NCBI GenBank assembly: GCA_028701945.1
Contig: JAQVPT010000039.1
Span: 1-16,687, forward strand
Source: Bacteroidales bacterium
GTDB taxonomy: Bacteria; Bacteroidota; Bacteroidia; Bacteroidales; ML635J-15
Direction: 5' to 3'
Length of the DNA: 16,687 bases
Shown here: in pieces, positions 1 to 7,960 of the stretch
How positions within the stretch are numbered: position 1 is the stretch's first letter
Layout: the number at the start of each line of letters is the position of its first letter
Made by a program: the position numbers and the translations under genes
The notes under the pieces: model-generated
Database searches by the model: none
Told to the model about the DNA's origin: nothing
Seen by the model: only the letters and a program-made list of their open reading frames with translations

Positions 1-1
1 G

Positions 2-73
2 GGCAAAATCTCAGAAAGCTACTACATGGAACTCATGCAAAAGCTTAGGGATATAGAGCCAACACCCAATTAA
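2..73 (+). CDS. C-terminal end of an unidentified gene (5' part outside the window)
   Basis: The second forward frame is open from the window edge and reads GKISESYYMELMQKLRDIEP followed by TPN and a TAA stop at 71-73. The residues are polar and helix-like, as expected for a real C-terminus. The other two forward frames look less protein-like, and one stops at 46-48. Only 23 residues are visible, so no family can be assigned. The downstream T9SS gene starts 109 bases later, so there is room for a separate promoter. Confidence 0.5.
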   Translation, partial: GKISESYYMELMQKLRDIEPTPN

Positions 74-102
74 CCAAAAAAATGAAAATATTATTAGATG
101 GT

Positions 103-135
103 TTTTTCTAAATTACTATAATGTACGTACCTTTA
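103..135 (+). promoter_or_regulatory. Possible Bacteroidota-type promoter for the first T9SS cargo gene
   Basis: TACCTTTA at 128-135 differs from the -7 consensus TAnnTTTG only in the last base. A T-run at 103-106 lies 21 bases upstream, near the place expected for the -33 TTTG. Transcription would start around 142, giving a leader of about 40 bases. Both boxes are imperfect, so this is a weak call. Confidence 0.3.
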
Positions 136-182
136 CAGCAAAAGTGTTTTAGTAATTGCATTTTATACATTAAATATTTAAT

Positions 183-2192
183 ATGAAATATATTTTAGTG
201 ATTTTTTTTATTGCCGTATGTTATTTAGCTAATGCACAGGTAACAGGGTGTCTTGACCCTCTTGCAAACAACTACAACTCTGAAGCAACAATAAACGATG
301 GGTCTTGTACTTATGGCACAGCTTCGGTTTCATCGGTGGTAACACACGAGCTTCCAGAAATTATGGATGAAACCTCTGGCTTGATTTATTGGAATAATAA
401 AATTTGGACACACAACGATGATGCGGATATTAACTTATACTCGTTTGATTTTGATAATGTCGAAAATTACAATACTTATGAATTAACTGGCACCCAAAAT
501 AGAGACCAAGAAGAAATTTCACAGGATAGTAATTATATATATATGGGAGATTTTGGCAATAACGTATCAGGTAATCGAACAAACTTAAAAATTGTAAGAG
601 TCGAAAAGCAAAGTTTACTTGATGGTAGTCCTATAATTGATACTATCCATTTTACGTACTCAAATCAAACTAATTTTGAAGCTACTGCGGCAAATGAAAC
701 AGATTTTGATTGCGAATCATTTATTGTTTCAACTGACAGTATATATCTTTTTACAAAACAATGGATAAGTAAAAAAACAGCAGTTTACTCGTTATCAAAA
801 TACCCAGGAGAACATATAGCACATTATAAAAATGAATTTAATGTGGATGGTTTAATTACTGGAGCTGTTTTTAACAGGGCAAAACGCTTTGTGGTTTTAT
901 GCGGCTACTCTGCTACTGTTCAACCATTTTTTTATCTGTTGTATGATTTTACGGGCAACGACTTCTTTAGTGGGAATAAACGCAAAATTTCTTTTTCAAA
1001 ATTGTTTCATCAAGTTGAAGGAATCACGACAAAAGATGGACTTGTTTTTTATGCAAGTAATGAAAAACTCATAAAAGTTATTACAATTACACAAAAAATC
1101 CACGAAGTAGATCTTAGTACTTATTTAGGAACATATCTAAACTCAATAATCCCCGATGAAAACGCTCCAGTAATTAGCTCAACGCACAGCGATGATATTT
1201 TATATGCAGATATTAATTGTAATGCAATTGTACCCGATTTCCGAACAGATGTTGCCGCAAGTGATGATATTACTACCGAAGAAAATCTTATTATTGTTCA
1301 ATCTCCATATCCTGGAACATATATTTCGGGCGAAAACAATCAAATTAGTTTAAAAGTGTATGATGAGAGCGACAACTTTGACGAAATGTTTTTTAATGTA
1401 AATGTTTTAGATACTATTAGTCCAACGATTGCAGTACAAGATATTATTGTATATATTGAAGCAACAGAAAACTGTAGTACTGATGTCCCTAATTTCTTCG
1501 ATATTTTTGATACTCATGATAATTGCACCGCTACCGAAAACCTTGGTTACACACAAGTACCAGCACCTGAAACATTTTTCAGCGGAATTGAAAATGAAGT
1601 TTTATTAACTCTTACTGATGAGGCTGGTAATGAAACTCAAATTGCACTAAACATAATTATTACAGACACAACCCCTCCAACAATAAACTGTCCTGAAATA
1701 GACTCAATAGCATTGGAGTATGATAAATTATACTACACTGTAAGCGGAATAGAGTTTGACCCTGATAATTATTGGGATAATTGTGCGATTACTAGCATAA
1801 CTAACGATTACAATTCTTCTTCGAGTTTAATTGATGCCGAATTTAACATCGGAACGACAACAGTTTTATGGACAGCCATTGATGAAAGTGGAAACACAAA
1901 TACTTGCAGTTGTAAGATTGTAATAAGTTCAACAGATATTAATACAGAAAGTATTTCAGGATTAAGTATTTATCCAAACCCTGCAAAAAATTATATAATT
2001 ATTAAAGATGAAAATCTAATTGTTAAAAATCTTCACCTATCAGATATTAACGGAAAGTCAATGCCAATATCTGTAATAAAAGAAAATTTTACTTACGATC
2101 TTAATATTTCAGAACTCTCAAATGGAATATATTTCATAAATATTGAAACAAAAGATAAAGTAAAATTAAGGTATAAAATTGTTAAATATTAA
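183..2192 (+). CDS. Secreted beta-propeller / HYR-like protein with T9SS type A sorting domain
   Basis: A 669-aa exported protein. Residues 1-19 are a signal peptide (MKYILVIFFIAVCYLANAQ). Residues 22-44 form the short Cys-flanked motif GCLDPLANNYN...DGSCTY, common in Bacteroidota surface proteins. Residues about 56-315 resemble the phytase/SdiA-regulated type of beta-propeller: a TSGL..WNNKIWTHNDD start, then NRDQEEIS and YIYMGDFGNN. Residues about 325-585 hold three HYR-like Ig modules, each with the D..AP/TTPPT onset and a DESGN or DEAGN motif near its end. Residues 594-669 are the sorting domain: SIYPNP at 595-600, a GIYFINI strand, a basic end. By T9SS precedent it should cross the outer membrane and be surface-anchored or released. 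The start is the ATG at 183. The next T9SS gene begins 11 bases after the stop, so the two are probably co-transcribed. Substrate and enzymatic activity, if any, are unknown. Confidence 0.88.
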   Translation: MKYILVIFFIAVCYLANAQVTGCLDPLANNYNSEATINDGSCTYGTASVSSVVTHELPEIMDETSGLIYWNNKIWTHNDDADINLYSFDFDNVENYNTYELTGTQNRDQEEISQDSNYIYMGDFGNNVSGNRTNLKIVRVEKQSLLDGSPIIDTIHFTYSNQTNFEATAANETDFDCESFIVSTDSIYLFTKQWISKKTAVYSLSKYPGEHIAHYKNEFNVDGLITGAVFNRAKRFVVLCGYSATVQPFFYLLYDFTGNDFFSGNKRKISFSKLFHQVEGITTKDGLVFYASNEKLIKVITITQKIHEVDLSTYLGTYLNSIIPDENAPVISSTHSDDILYADINCNAIVPDFRTDVAASDDITTEENLIIVQSPYPGTYISGENNQISLKVYDESDNFDEMFFNVNVLDTISPTIAVQDIIVYIEATENCSTDVPNFFDIFDTHDNCTATENLGYTQVPAPETFFSGIENEVLLTLTDEAGNETQIALNIIITDTTPPTINCPEIDSIALEYDKLYYTVSGIEFDPDNYWDNCAITSITNDYNSSSSLIDAEFNIGTTTVLWTAIDESGNTNTCSCKIVISSTDINTESISGLSIYPNPAKNYIIIKDENLIVKNLHLSDINGKSMPISVIKENFTYDLNISELSNGIYFINIETKDKVKLRYKIVKY

Positions 2193-2203
2193 TAAATAAG
2201 TGC

Positions 2204-3937
2204 ATGAAAAACAGTTTTTTTAGAAAAATAATTCACAGTATTACCATTGTATTATTATCAGTTTTTGTAAGTCTATTCGCAAGTACTAATGTGTCAGCAC
2301 AAACTCCTGAAATTGAATTTACCGAGTTGGACGATTATTATGTTACAAGTCATGAAATTACATGTACAGCAAGAGTGTATTCATATGGTCTTATTGACCA
2401 ACTTTGTTCAATATTTTACACATTATATAAAGATGATTTTAATACTCCAATTACGAGTGTTGGAGATTACGGTACTATCGAATACACTGTAAGAAGTCAG
2501 GGTTCTGATTATGTTACACAGACGATTACAGAAGGTATCGGCTATTTAAGCGTCAAGCCGCTTTGGACAACTTATACTGCATTTACGCTGGGTATTTTTG
2601 ATAATTATTGTGTGAATAGAAATAGACCAGTTGCTCTTTCAATTACTTTTGATACGCCAGGTGAGTATAAATTTACCTCTGAGATACAATCTTGTTCAAA
2701 CTCTGGATCAAATTTGTTTTCTAGCTACCCAGCTAATGGTGCAACTGGATGTGATACCGAAACTCATAGGGACTATGCGGCAAGCAGTTGTAGCAATCCA
2801 ACTACATTGTTTTCTGAGGCAATATTTTTGACAATATGTGATCAGAATTTCGTTGAGTTTTTATCTGGAGTAACAGAATATTGCCCCAGCGAATCAATAA
2901 ATTTGGTTTATACTATTGGCGAATATGATGATTCGGTTGACATGGCTTTACTACCAGTTTGGATAAATCCGATAATAGACCGAGTTGCAAATACTTTAAC
3001 ATTATCTGGAAATGCACCTGCCTACGATTCTGAAAATTCAACAATCAACTTTGTTGTAAGAACATTGTCAACAATAAATCCAGAGACGTGCCCTGAAGCG
3101 ACAGTGAACCAGTCTATTATGATTGCAAATGCTCAAACTCCAGTAATCTCAGGAGACAATATGATATGTGAAGGTGGCACAATAACATTAACATCAGACA
3201 TAGCATCAACATGGTCGTCGTCTAATATAGAAGTTGCCACAATCGAACAAACAGAATTGGATACCGAAGTTACAATCCTTTCGCTAAATCCTGGCACAAC
3301 GATAATTACATGTCAAATACACGATAATGAATGTGATGTTAACAGCAACCCATTTATTTTTGATGTTAATGAGAATTATGAAATTTCACTAATAGAATCT
3401 ATTTGTGATGGCGAAATTTATTTATTTGATGGCCAGGAGCTAATTATAGCAGGGGAGCATGCACTTTCGACCACTTCACAATATGGTTGCGACAGTATTA
3501 TAAATCTTTCTTTACAAGTAACAGAGTTATCTAATACAGAATTCTTTATTGAGGATGAATCTTACACTTGGAATGCAACAGAATATACCGAAAACGGTGA
3601 TTATGTTCAGACGTTTTCTGACGAAAATGGTTGTGATAGTACTGTTACGCTACATCTTACGATTATTACTGATATAGCAAGTCATTCTATCGTTAAAGAG
3701 ACTATAAATATATATCCAAACCCTGTAAGTGAAAGTCTCCATATCGATATTATAAAAGATAGTAATACATCCTATTCAATCATCTTAACCGATGTAACAG
3801 GCAAAGTCCTTATCAAAAAAGACTATGCTTCTGAAAATAATATTTTAGATCTTTCTCCAATTTCAGGAGGGGTTTATTTTATTAGCATACTAAATGATAA
3901 TAAGATTATTTCCACAAGTATGGTAAATAAAGAATAA
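2204..3937 (+). CDS. Secreted multidomain adhesin-like protein with T9SS type A sorting domain
   Basis: A 577-aa exported protein. A long signal peptide covers residues 1-32 (basic MKNSFFRKII start, hydrophobic core, cleavage near VSAQ). Residues 33-220 are a Cys-containing domain I do not recognise. Residues about 225-308 look like an Ig-type beta domain. Residues 312-388 resemble a bacterial Ig-like (Big_2) module (PVISGDNMICEGGTITLTS onset, WSSSNIEVATI). Residues 399-440 and 446-487 are two copies of a short Bacteroidota repeat with aromatic residues followed by GCDS. The sorting domain runs from about 501 (INIYPNPVSE) to the C-terminus. There are no catalytic signatures, so an adhesive or structural role on the surface is an inference. 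It follows the previous T9SS gene by 11 bases, so the pair is likely one transcription unit. A repeat-rich gene-free region follows. Confidence 0.86.
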   Translation: MKNSFFRKIIHSITIVLLSVFVSLFASTNVSAQTPEIEFTELDDYYVTSHEITCTARVYSYGLIDQLCSIFYTLYKDDFNTPITSVGDYGTIEYTVRSQGSDYVTQTITEGIGYLSVKPLWTTYTAFTLGIFDNYCVNRNRPVALSITFDTPGEYKFTSEIQSCSNSGSNLFSSYPANGATGCDTETHRDYAASSCSNPTTLFSEAIFLTICDQNFVEFLSGVTEYCPSESINLVYTIGEYDDSVDMALLPVWINPIIDRVANTLTLSGNAPAYDSENSTINFVVRTLSTINPETCPEATVNQSIMIANAQTPVISGDNMICEGGTITLTSDIASTWSSSNIEVATIEQTELDTEVTILSLNPGTTIITCQIHDNECDVNSNPFIFDVNENYEISLIESICDGEIYLFDGQELIIAGEHALSTTSQYGCDSIINLSLQVTELSNTEFFIEDESYTWNATEYTENGDYVQTFSDENGCDSTVTLHLTIITDIASHSIVKETINIYPNPVSESLHIDIIKDSNTSYSIILTDVTGKVLIKKDYASENNILDLSPISGGVYFISILNDNKIISTSMVNKE

Positions 3938-4487
3938 GAGAAGTGATAGTTTGCGGTTCGCAGTTTCTCAGTTCACGGTTTTTTTGGCGTAAATTCTCAG
4001 AGAACTGAGGAGCAATTGAATTGAACAATAAAACAATAAAACAATAGAACAGAAAACAGTTCACGGTTAAACGGTTCACGGTTAATTTGCACAAAAGTTA
4101 ATGATTGTAGAGGGCAAATCGTTTTGAACATTCGAACATTCGAATTACGAACAGAAGAACAAAAGAACAGATGTGATGATTAGGGTATGAGGGGATGTGA
4201 TGATACAGCATCACTGGATTACAGAATCACAATGGCGAAGACCTCACGAGCAAAGCGAGTAATTTTAATAGAATAATAGAACAATTGAACTGAGAACAGA
4301 GCAAGTAAGATTTTAGCCCATAGCATCGAAATAGTATTTGTAAGAATTATACGTATTTGCTAAAATGTTTGTGAAGAAAACTTTGAGAACAAGGCTTGCG
4401 AATTTTGGAAATCAAGAAGTTTACTTTTGTAAATGACTGTTTTTCAAAATGAGCGTAACGCAGTTATCAGAGTTTTCTTATCAAACA
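3938..4487. repeat. Gene-free region rich in short GAAC/GTTC-type repeats
   Basis: I see no credible gene in these 550 bases. The plus strand carries GAAC at 4002, 4023, 4047, 4126, 4134, 4149, 4157, 4165, 4279, 4287, 4294 and 4387, and GTTC at 3956, 3971, 4059 and 4074. Local repeats include CAATAAAA-type octamers in tandem (4026-4049), GTTCACGGTTAA twice (4059-4070 and 4074-4085), GAACATTC twice (4126-4141) and ATGTGATGAT twice (4171-4180 and 4195-4204). CTCAGTTC (3967-3974) is inverted as GAACTGAG (4002-4009), and GTGATG/CATCAC form a hairpin at 4197-4214. It sits between convergent genes, so transcripts from both sides end here. No CRISPR-like regular spacing is present. Confidence 0.7.
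4243..4260 (-). repeat. Copy 1 of a short repeated motif (ACTCGC..CTCGTGAG)
   Basis: On the minus strand this reads ACTCGCTTTGCTCGTGAG. A near-identical motif, ACTCGCAAGCTCGTGAG, occurs on the plus strand at 9941-9957. Both copies lie between convergent genes, and they differ only in a 3-4 base centre. The function is unknown. Confidence 0.5.
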
Positions 4488-6134
4488 CTATCGATTAAAA
4501 AACACATCGTCCAAAGTTCGTCCAGTAGAAGCAGGAGGGGCAGGAACTCCCAATATCATTGATATAGTTGGAGCAATATCTGTAATATTAATATCATAAT
4601 ACAGTTTTTGTTTTTTTACTTTCCAACCATAAAATATTAGCGGGACGTTTGTGTCATATTTATAACCCGAATTATGGTTAGTAGAGTAGGGGAGGTCATC
4701 TATCCAACCCGATTTAAGTGAAATCATGATGTCGCCAGATCGTTTTTGATTAAATGAGTTTTGCATTTTGAGTGGCATACCTTGCCTAAAAACTATATTT
4801 TGAAACTGAGTTGAGCTAATAGCATGAGAAATTCCCCCTGAATTGATAATAAAACCAATAACCTTTTCTTGAAACTCATTGAGCGGAATTTGAGAATCCT
4901 CAATAAGAGTTTTATTTAAAAATATCTGATTATTACTGTAGTCAAGTATCCAATCCCCTTCGCCGTAAATAGCTTTAAGATATGATTTCAACAGTGCCAA
5001 AATATAATGTTGTTTAAAATTTCCAGCAGGCATTTTATTGTCGATAAGATATTGCGGAGTTTCTGCAACGCCATGATTTGAAGTTAAATAAATAAGCACA
5101 TTGTTTTTACCTACCTTTTCTTCAATCACATCAATTAAATGTCCAATATCTTTATCGAGACGTAAAAACAAGTCCTGAACTTCGATTGATTGAGGGCCAT
5201 AAAGTCTTCCGATATTTTCGCTTACAGTGTAATTTATAAATAGAAAATCTGTGTTATCATCTTGTCCCAGATTTTCGTTATAAATACTTGCTACCGCCAT
5301 ATCAGTTGTATGAGTATTGCCTTCTGGTATTAAGTACATTAACTCGTAATCGGGCAATGTTTTGCGAATCTTAGTGTAATCATAAGGAAATACTTTATAA
5401 ACACCGTCAATACCAAATTCATACTCACTTGAATCTGGCAAAACTTCATTGTATTTATCAATTTCCATCATTGTTGTCCACTCACGCCCGAGATATTCTT
5501 CGGGCATGTTTTTATTATTTAATTCATTTACCCAGTTAGGCAATTTATCCATGTAGTAAGAGCTTGTTATCCACTTGCCCGATTTGATATCCATCCAGTA
5601 AGCTGCATTAGCGGTAAATCCTGCAGATAAAATCGCTCCATATTGAGATAATGAAACTGAAATGGTTTTAGACTTTCCCCTATTAAAAAGTTTTGCTTCA
5701 TCACTAAATGTAGTTGAAAAAAGATTTTTTGGTGAAAAGCTGCCCTCAGCATTTTTTTCGCCTACTGCTGCATATCGAGAGTCTATAATACATATTTCTT
5801 TGTTTCCCGTAAGTGGATTATACCAAAAATCAGATACAACACCATGCTCGGCAGGCTCAGTTCCTGTAACGATTGTAGCATATCCAGGAGCGGTTTGTGT
5901 TAGACTGTAATTATAATTTGCATTTTGACAATAAGTTCCATTTATAGCTAATTTTTTTAATCCTTTAGCACTAAAATTATCCCAAAAACGATCGATATAA
6001 TCCTGTCGCATCTGCTCAACGACAATGGCAACAACCAACTTTGGTTTATCAGAGGGAATAATTGCTTCGACCTGAGAATAGCCCTGAAATGCAAAAAATA
6101 TAGAAATAAATAAAAAATATAGTCGTTTCATCAT
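4488..6134 (-). CDS. PafA-family alkaline phosphatase homologue with a degenerate metal site (possible pseudophosphatase)
   Basis: A 548-aa protein counted from the ATG at 6134; another ATG lies at 6131, and the TTG at 6137 is less likely. A signal peptide ends near FQGYSQ, so it is exported. The alkaline-phosphatase superfamily fold is clear along the whole length: KPKLVVAIVVEQMRQDY, the TQTAPGYATIVTGTEPAEHG nucleophile region, ANAAYW, LYGPQSIEV, LTSNHGVAETP and YKYDTNVPLIFYGW. Compared with PafA of Elizabethkingia meningoseptica (numbering from memory), the nucleophile Thr79 is kept as Thr81, and His353 and His486 as His354 and His487. Four other Zn ligands differ: Asp38 is Glu40, Asp305 is Glu306, His309 is Arg310 and Asp352 is Asn353. 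Phosphate-contacting Asn100, Lys162 and Arg164 are Asp102, Ser163 and Tyr165. The near-constant offset (+1 or +2) supports the alignment. The fold is secure; normal phosphomonoesterase activity is doubtful. It lies 96 bases after sufS on the same strand. Confidence 0.88.
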   Translation of the reverse strand: MMKRLYFLFISIFFAFQGYSQVEAIIPSDKPKLVVAIVVEQMRQDYIDRFWDNFSAKGLKKLAINGTYCQNANYNYSLTQTAPGYATIVTGTEPAEHGVVSDFWYNPLTGNKEICIIDSRYAAVGEKNAEGSFSPKNLFSTTFSDEAKLFNRGKSKTISVSLSQYGAILSAGFTANAAYWMDIKSGKWITSSYYMDKLPNWVNELNNKNMPEEYLGREWTTMMEIDKYNEVLPDSSEYEFGIDGVYKVFPYDYTKIRKTLPDYELMYLIPEGNTHTTDMAVASIYNENLGQDDNTDFLFINYTVSENIGRLYGPQSIEVQDLFLRLDKDIGHLIDVIEEKVGKNNVLIYLTSNHGVAETPQYLIDNKMPAGNFKQHYILALLKSYLKAIYGEGDWILDYSNNQIFLNKTLIEDSQIPLNEFQEKVIGFIINSGGISHAISSTQFQNIVFRQGMPLKMQNSFNQKRSGDIMISLKSGWIDDLPYSTNHNSGYKYDTNVPLIFYGWKVKKQKLYYDINITDIAPTISMILGVPAPPASTGRTLDDVFFNR

Positions 6135-6230
6135 CAAAATCTTAAATAATTGAACAAAATTAGTTTTAAAAAATCAATGGCGAATACATCCAATGAAGAT
6201 TTTATGAAAAATAGAATGTTAATTGCCTGA

Positions 6231-7451
6231 TTATTTGAGTAAGGGAATAATATAATTTAAGCTTTTAACGAAAGAATCTATCTCATCAAAAGTATTATAA
6301 AAAGCAAATGACGCTCTAATTGTGCCGCCAATACCAAAATGCTGCATAACAGGTTCGGCACAATGCGTTCCTGTACGAATTGCAATTCCCATTTGGTCTA
6401 AAAGGGTTCCAGCATCAGAAGGATGAACACCATCAATAATAAAAGATATTACACTAGATTTATGCTTTGCTTCACCAATAATTTTGAGTCGGTTAATCTT
6501 TTTTAGCTCTTTAGTGGCATATTCAAGTAGTTCAGTTTCATATTTATAGATATTATCAAGTCCCAAATCAGTAATATATTCAATTGCTTTTGCCAGAGCA
6601 ATTGAATCAATATAATTTGGAGTTCCGGCCTCAAACTTAAAAGGTAAAGAATTATAAGTTGTTTTTTCAAAACTAACTTTTGCAATCATCTCGCCACCTC
6701 CTTTATACGGAGCCATTTTTTCGAGAATTTCTTTTTTACCATAAAGTATTCCTGTTCCAGTTGGCCCATAAAGCTTATGTCCTGAAAATACATAAAAATC
6801 ACAGTCAAGTTCTTTTACATCAACTTTTATGTGTTGCACTGCTTGAGCTCCGTCAATTAAGACAGGAACATTTGCTTTGTGTGCAATTTTAATTATTTCT
6901 TTTATTGGATTTATTGTTCCTAAGGCATTGGATACTTGGGTGATAGCAATGATTTTTGTTTTAGAATTTATGAGTCCATGCAGTTTTTCTAATTCAAGTT
7001 CTCCCAAATCGTTAAAAGGTATGACTCTAAGAATTGCACCTTTTCTTTCGCAAAGCATCTGCCATGGGACAATGTTTGAGTGGTGCTCCATTTCGGAGAC
7101 AATTATTTCATCATTTTTTTTGATAAATGTTTCGCCAAAAGAAAATGCCACAAGATTTATGGCTTCGGTAGTGCCACTTGTGAAAATAATTTCTTCAATA
7201 GAATCGGCATTGATAAATTTTTGAGCTGTTTCTCTTGCTTTTTCGGTTGCATCAGTAGCAAAATTACTTAAAAAATGAATTCCACGGTGAATGTTTGCAT
7301 TATATTTTGAGTAGTACTCGGTAATTGTATCAATAACAATTTGCGGCTTTTGAGTTGTTGCTGCATTATCAAAATAAACCAATGGTTTTTTATTTACTTG
7401 TGTCCCAAGTATAGGAAAGTCTTTTCTGATTTTTTCGATTTGTTCTTTCAT
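6231..7451 (-). CDS. sufS: Cysteine desulfurase, SufS family
   Basis: A PLP enzyme that takes sulfur from L-cysteine, releasing alanine and leaving a persulfide for Fe-S cluster assembly; it acts in the cytoplasm. It has 406 aa from the ATG at 7451. The upstream TTG at 7475 would add eight unlikely residues (MYFCKKCL). From this ATG, key residues fall at the E. coli SufS positions: His123 (MEHHSNIVPW), the PLP lysine Lys226 (FSGHKLYGPTG) and the catalytic Cys364 (RTGTHCAEPVM). TSGTTEAIN (91-99) binds the PLP phosphate. The length is normal and there are no gaps. SufS usually sits with sufBCD or with a SufE/SufU partner; none is in this window, so the gene looks detached from the rest of the pathway, although partners could lie elsewhere. 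A TAnnTTTG box just upstream suggests its own promoter with a very short leader. Confidence 0.95.
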   Translation of the reverse strand: MKEQIEKIRKDFPILGTQVNKKPLVYFDNAATTQKPQIVIDTITEYYSKYNANIHRGIHFLSNFATDATEKARETAQKFINADSIEEIIFTSGTTEAINLVAFSFGETFIKKNDEIIVSEMEHHSNIVPWQMLCERKGAILRVIPFNDLGELELEKLHGLINSKTKIIAITQVSNALGTINPIKEIIKIAHKANVPVLIDGAQAVQHIKVDVKELDCDFYVFSGHKLYGPTGTGILYGKKEILEKMAPYKGGGEMIAKVSFEKTTYNSLPFKFEAGTPNYIDSIALAKAIEYITDLGLDNIYKYETELLEYATKELKKINRLKIIGEAKHKSSVISFIIDGVHPSDAGTLLDQMGIAIRTGTHCAEPVMQHFGIGGTIRASFAFYNTFDEIDSFVKSLNYIIPLLK

Positions 7452-7464
7452 CAAACATTTTTTA

Positions 7465-7472
7465 CAAAAATA
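7465..7472 (-). promoter_or_regulatory. -7 box (TATTTTTG) upstream of sufS
   Basis: On the minus strand TATTTTTG matches the Bacteroidota -7 consensus TAnnTTTG. It ends 13 bases before the sufS ATG. A T-rich stretch, without a perfect TTTG, lies 18 bases further upstream at the -33 position. The implied leader is under about 10 bases, consistent with the absence of a Shine-Dalgarno sequence. Confidence 0.45.
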
Positions 7473-7960
7473 CAAAGAGAAGATGAATAAAAAAAATCAG
7501 TGGTATAAATTATATTCGAGGGAATAATGATTTGTAGTTTTAGTCTTGATAAGAGATTCTATTTGAAAATGTTGCGTGTTAAAAAATGTTGGTTACGAAC
7601 TGTTTTTTACAATAAGTGAAAAATATTTCATTTTTTGTTCATTTGTATGTTTTTTTTAATTATATTTGAATGTTAAAAGTTTTTGTTGAAATAGCATTTC
7701 GTACACAAGAAGTATTATATTATGATTAAAGATTTTTCACTATTACTAATTTTAGCTCAGTGTAGGAATAATCTTGCATATTTGCAGGAGTCGGGAAACA
7801 CTTTTTTAATCAATCTTGTTTCGCACTCTGTCAGTACTTTTTATTCAACAATTTTTTTTAATGATAGGTAATATATAAAAATGAAATAAGTACACAATAA
7901 TTAAACTTTACGATTGAAATTATTATTAACAAAATGAAAACTAATTTAAACTAATTTATT
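7473..7960. other. Long intergenic region between divergent genes (sufS and a T9SS cargo gene)
   Basis: These roughly 490 bases are very AT-rich, and I find no convincing gene or structured RNA. A TATATTTG at 7661-7668 matches the -7 consensus on the plus strand; a TTTG lies 23 bases upstream (7634-7637) and another 15 bases upstream (7642-7645), both off the ideal spacing. If used, it would give the downstream gene a leader of nearly 290 bases. A 49-codon open frame at 7722-7871 has no recognisable features and is not called as a gene. Confidence 0.4.

Noticed and set aside
4026..4170. Closely spaced short repeats, considered as a CRISPR array
   Set aside because: Repeat units are 8-12 bases, irregularly spaced and varied in sequence, with no uniform spacers and no cas genes in the window.
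4422..4429. TACTTTTG on the plus strand, matching the -7 box
   Set aside because: The nearest TTTG is only 14 bases upstream, and no gene follows on that strand. Such boxes occur by chance in AT-rich DNA.
5662..5910. 82-codon plus-strand open frame
   Set aside because: It is antisense to the strongly supported phosphatase homologue and has no features of its own.
7753..7766. TAGCTCAGTGTAGG, resembling the D-arm of a tRNA
   Set aside because: No matching acceptor stem, anticodon arm or TTCGAAT-type T loop can be built around it.
7722..7871. 49-codon open frame starting MIKDFSLLLILAQ in the intergenic region
   Set aside because: It has no recognisable features, no clear start signal and a composition typical of AT-rich non-coding DNA.
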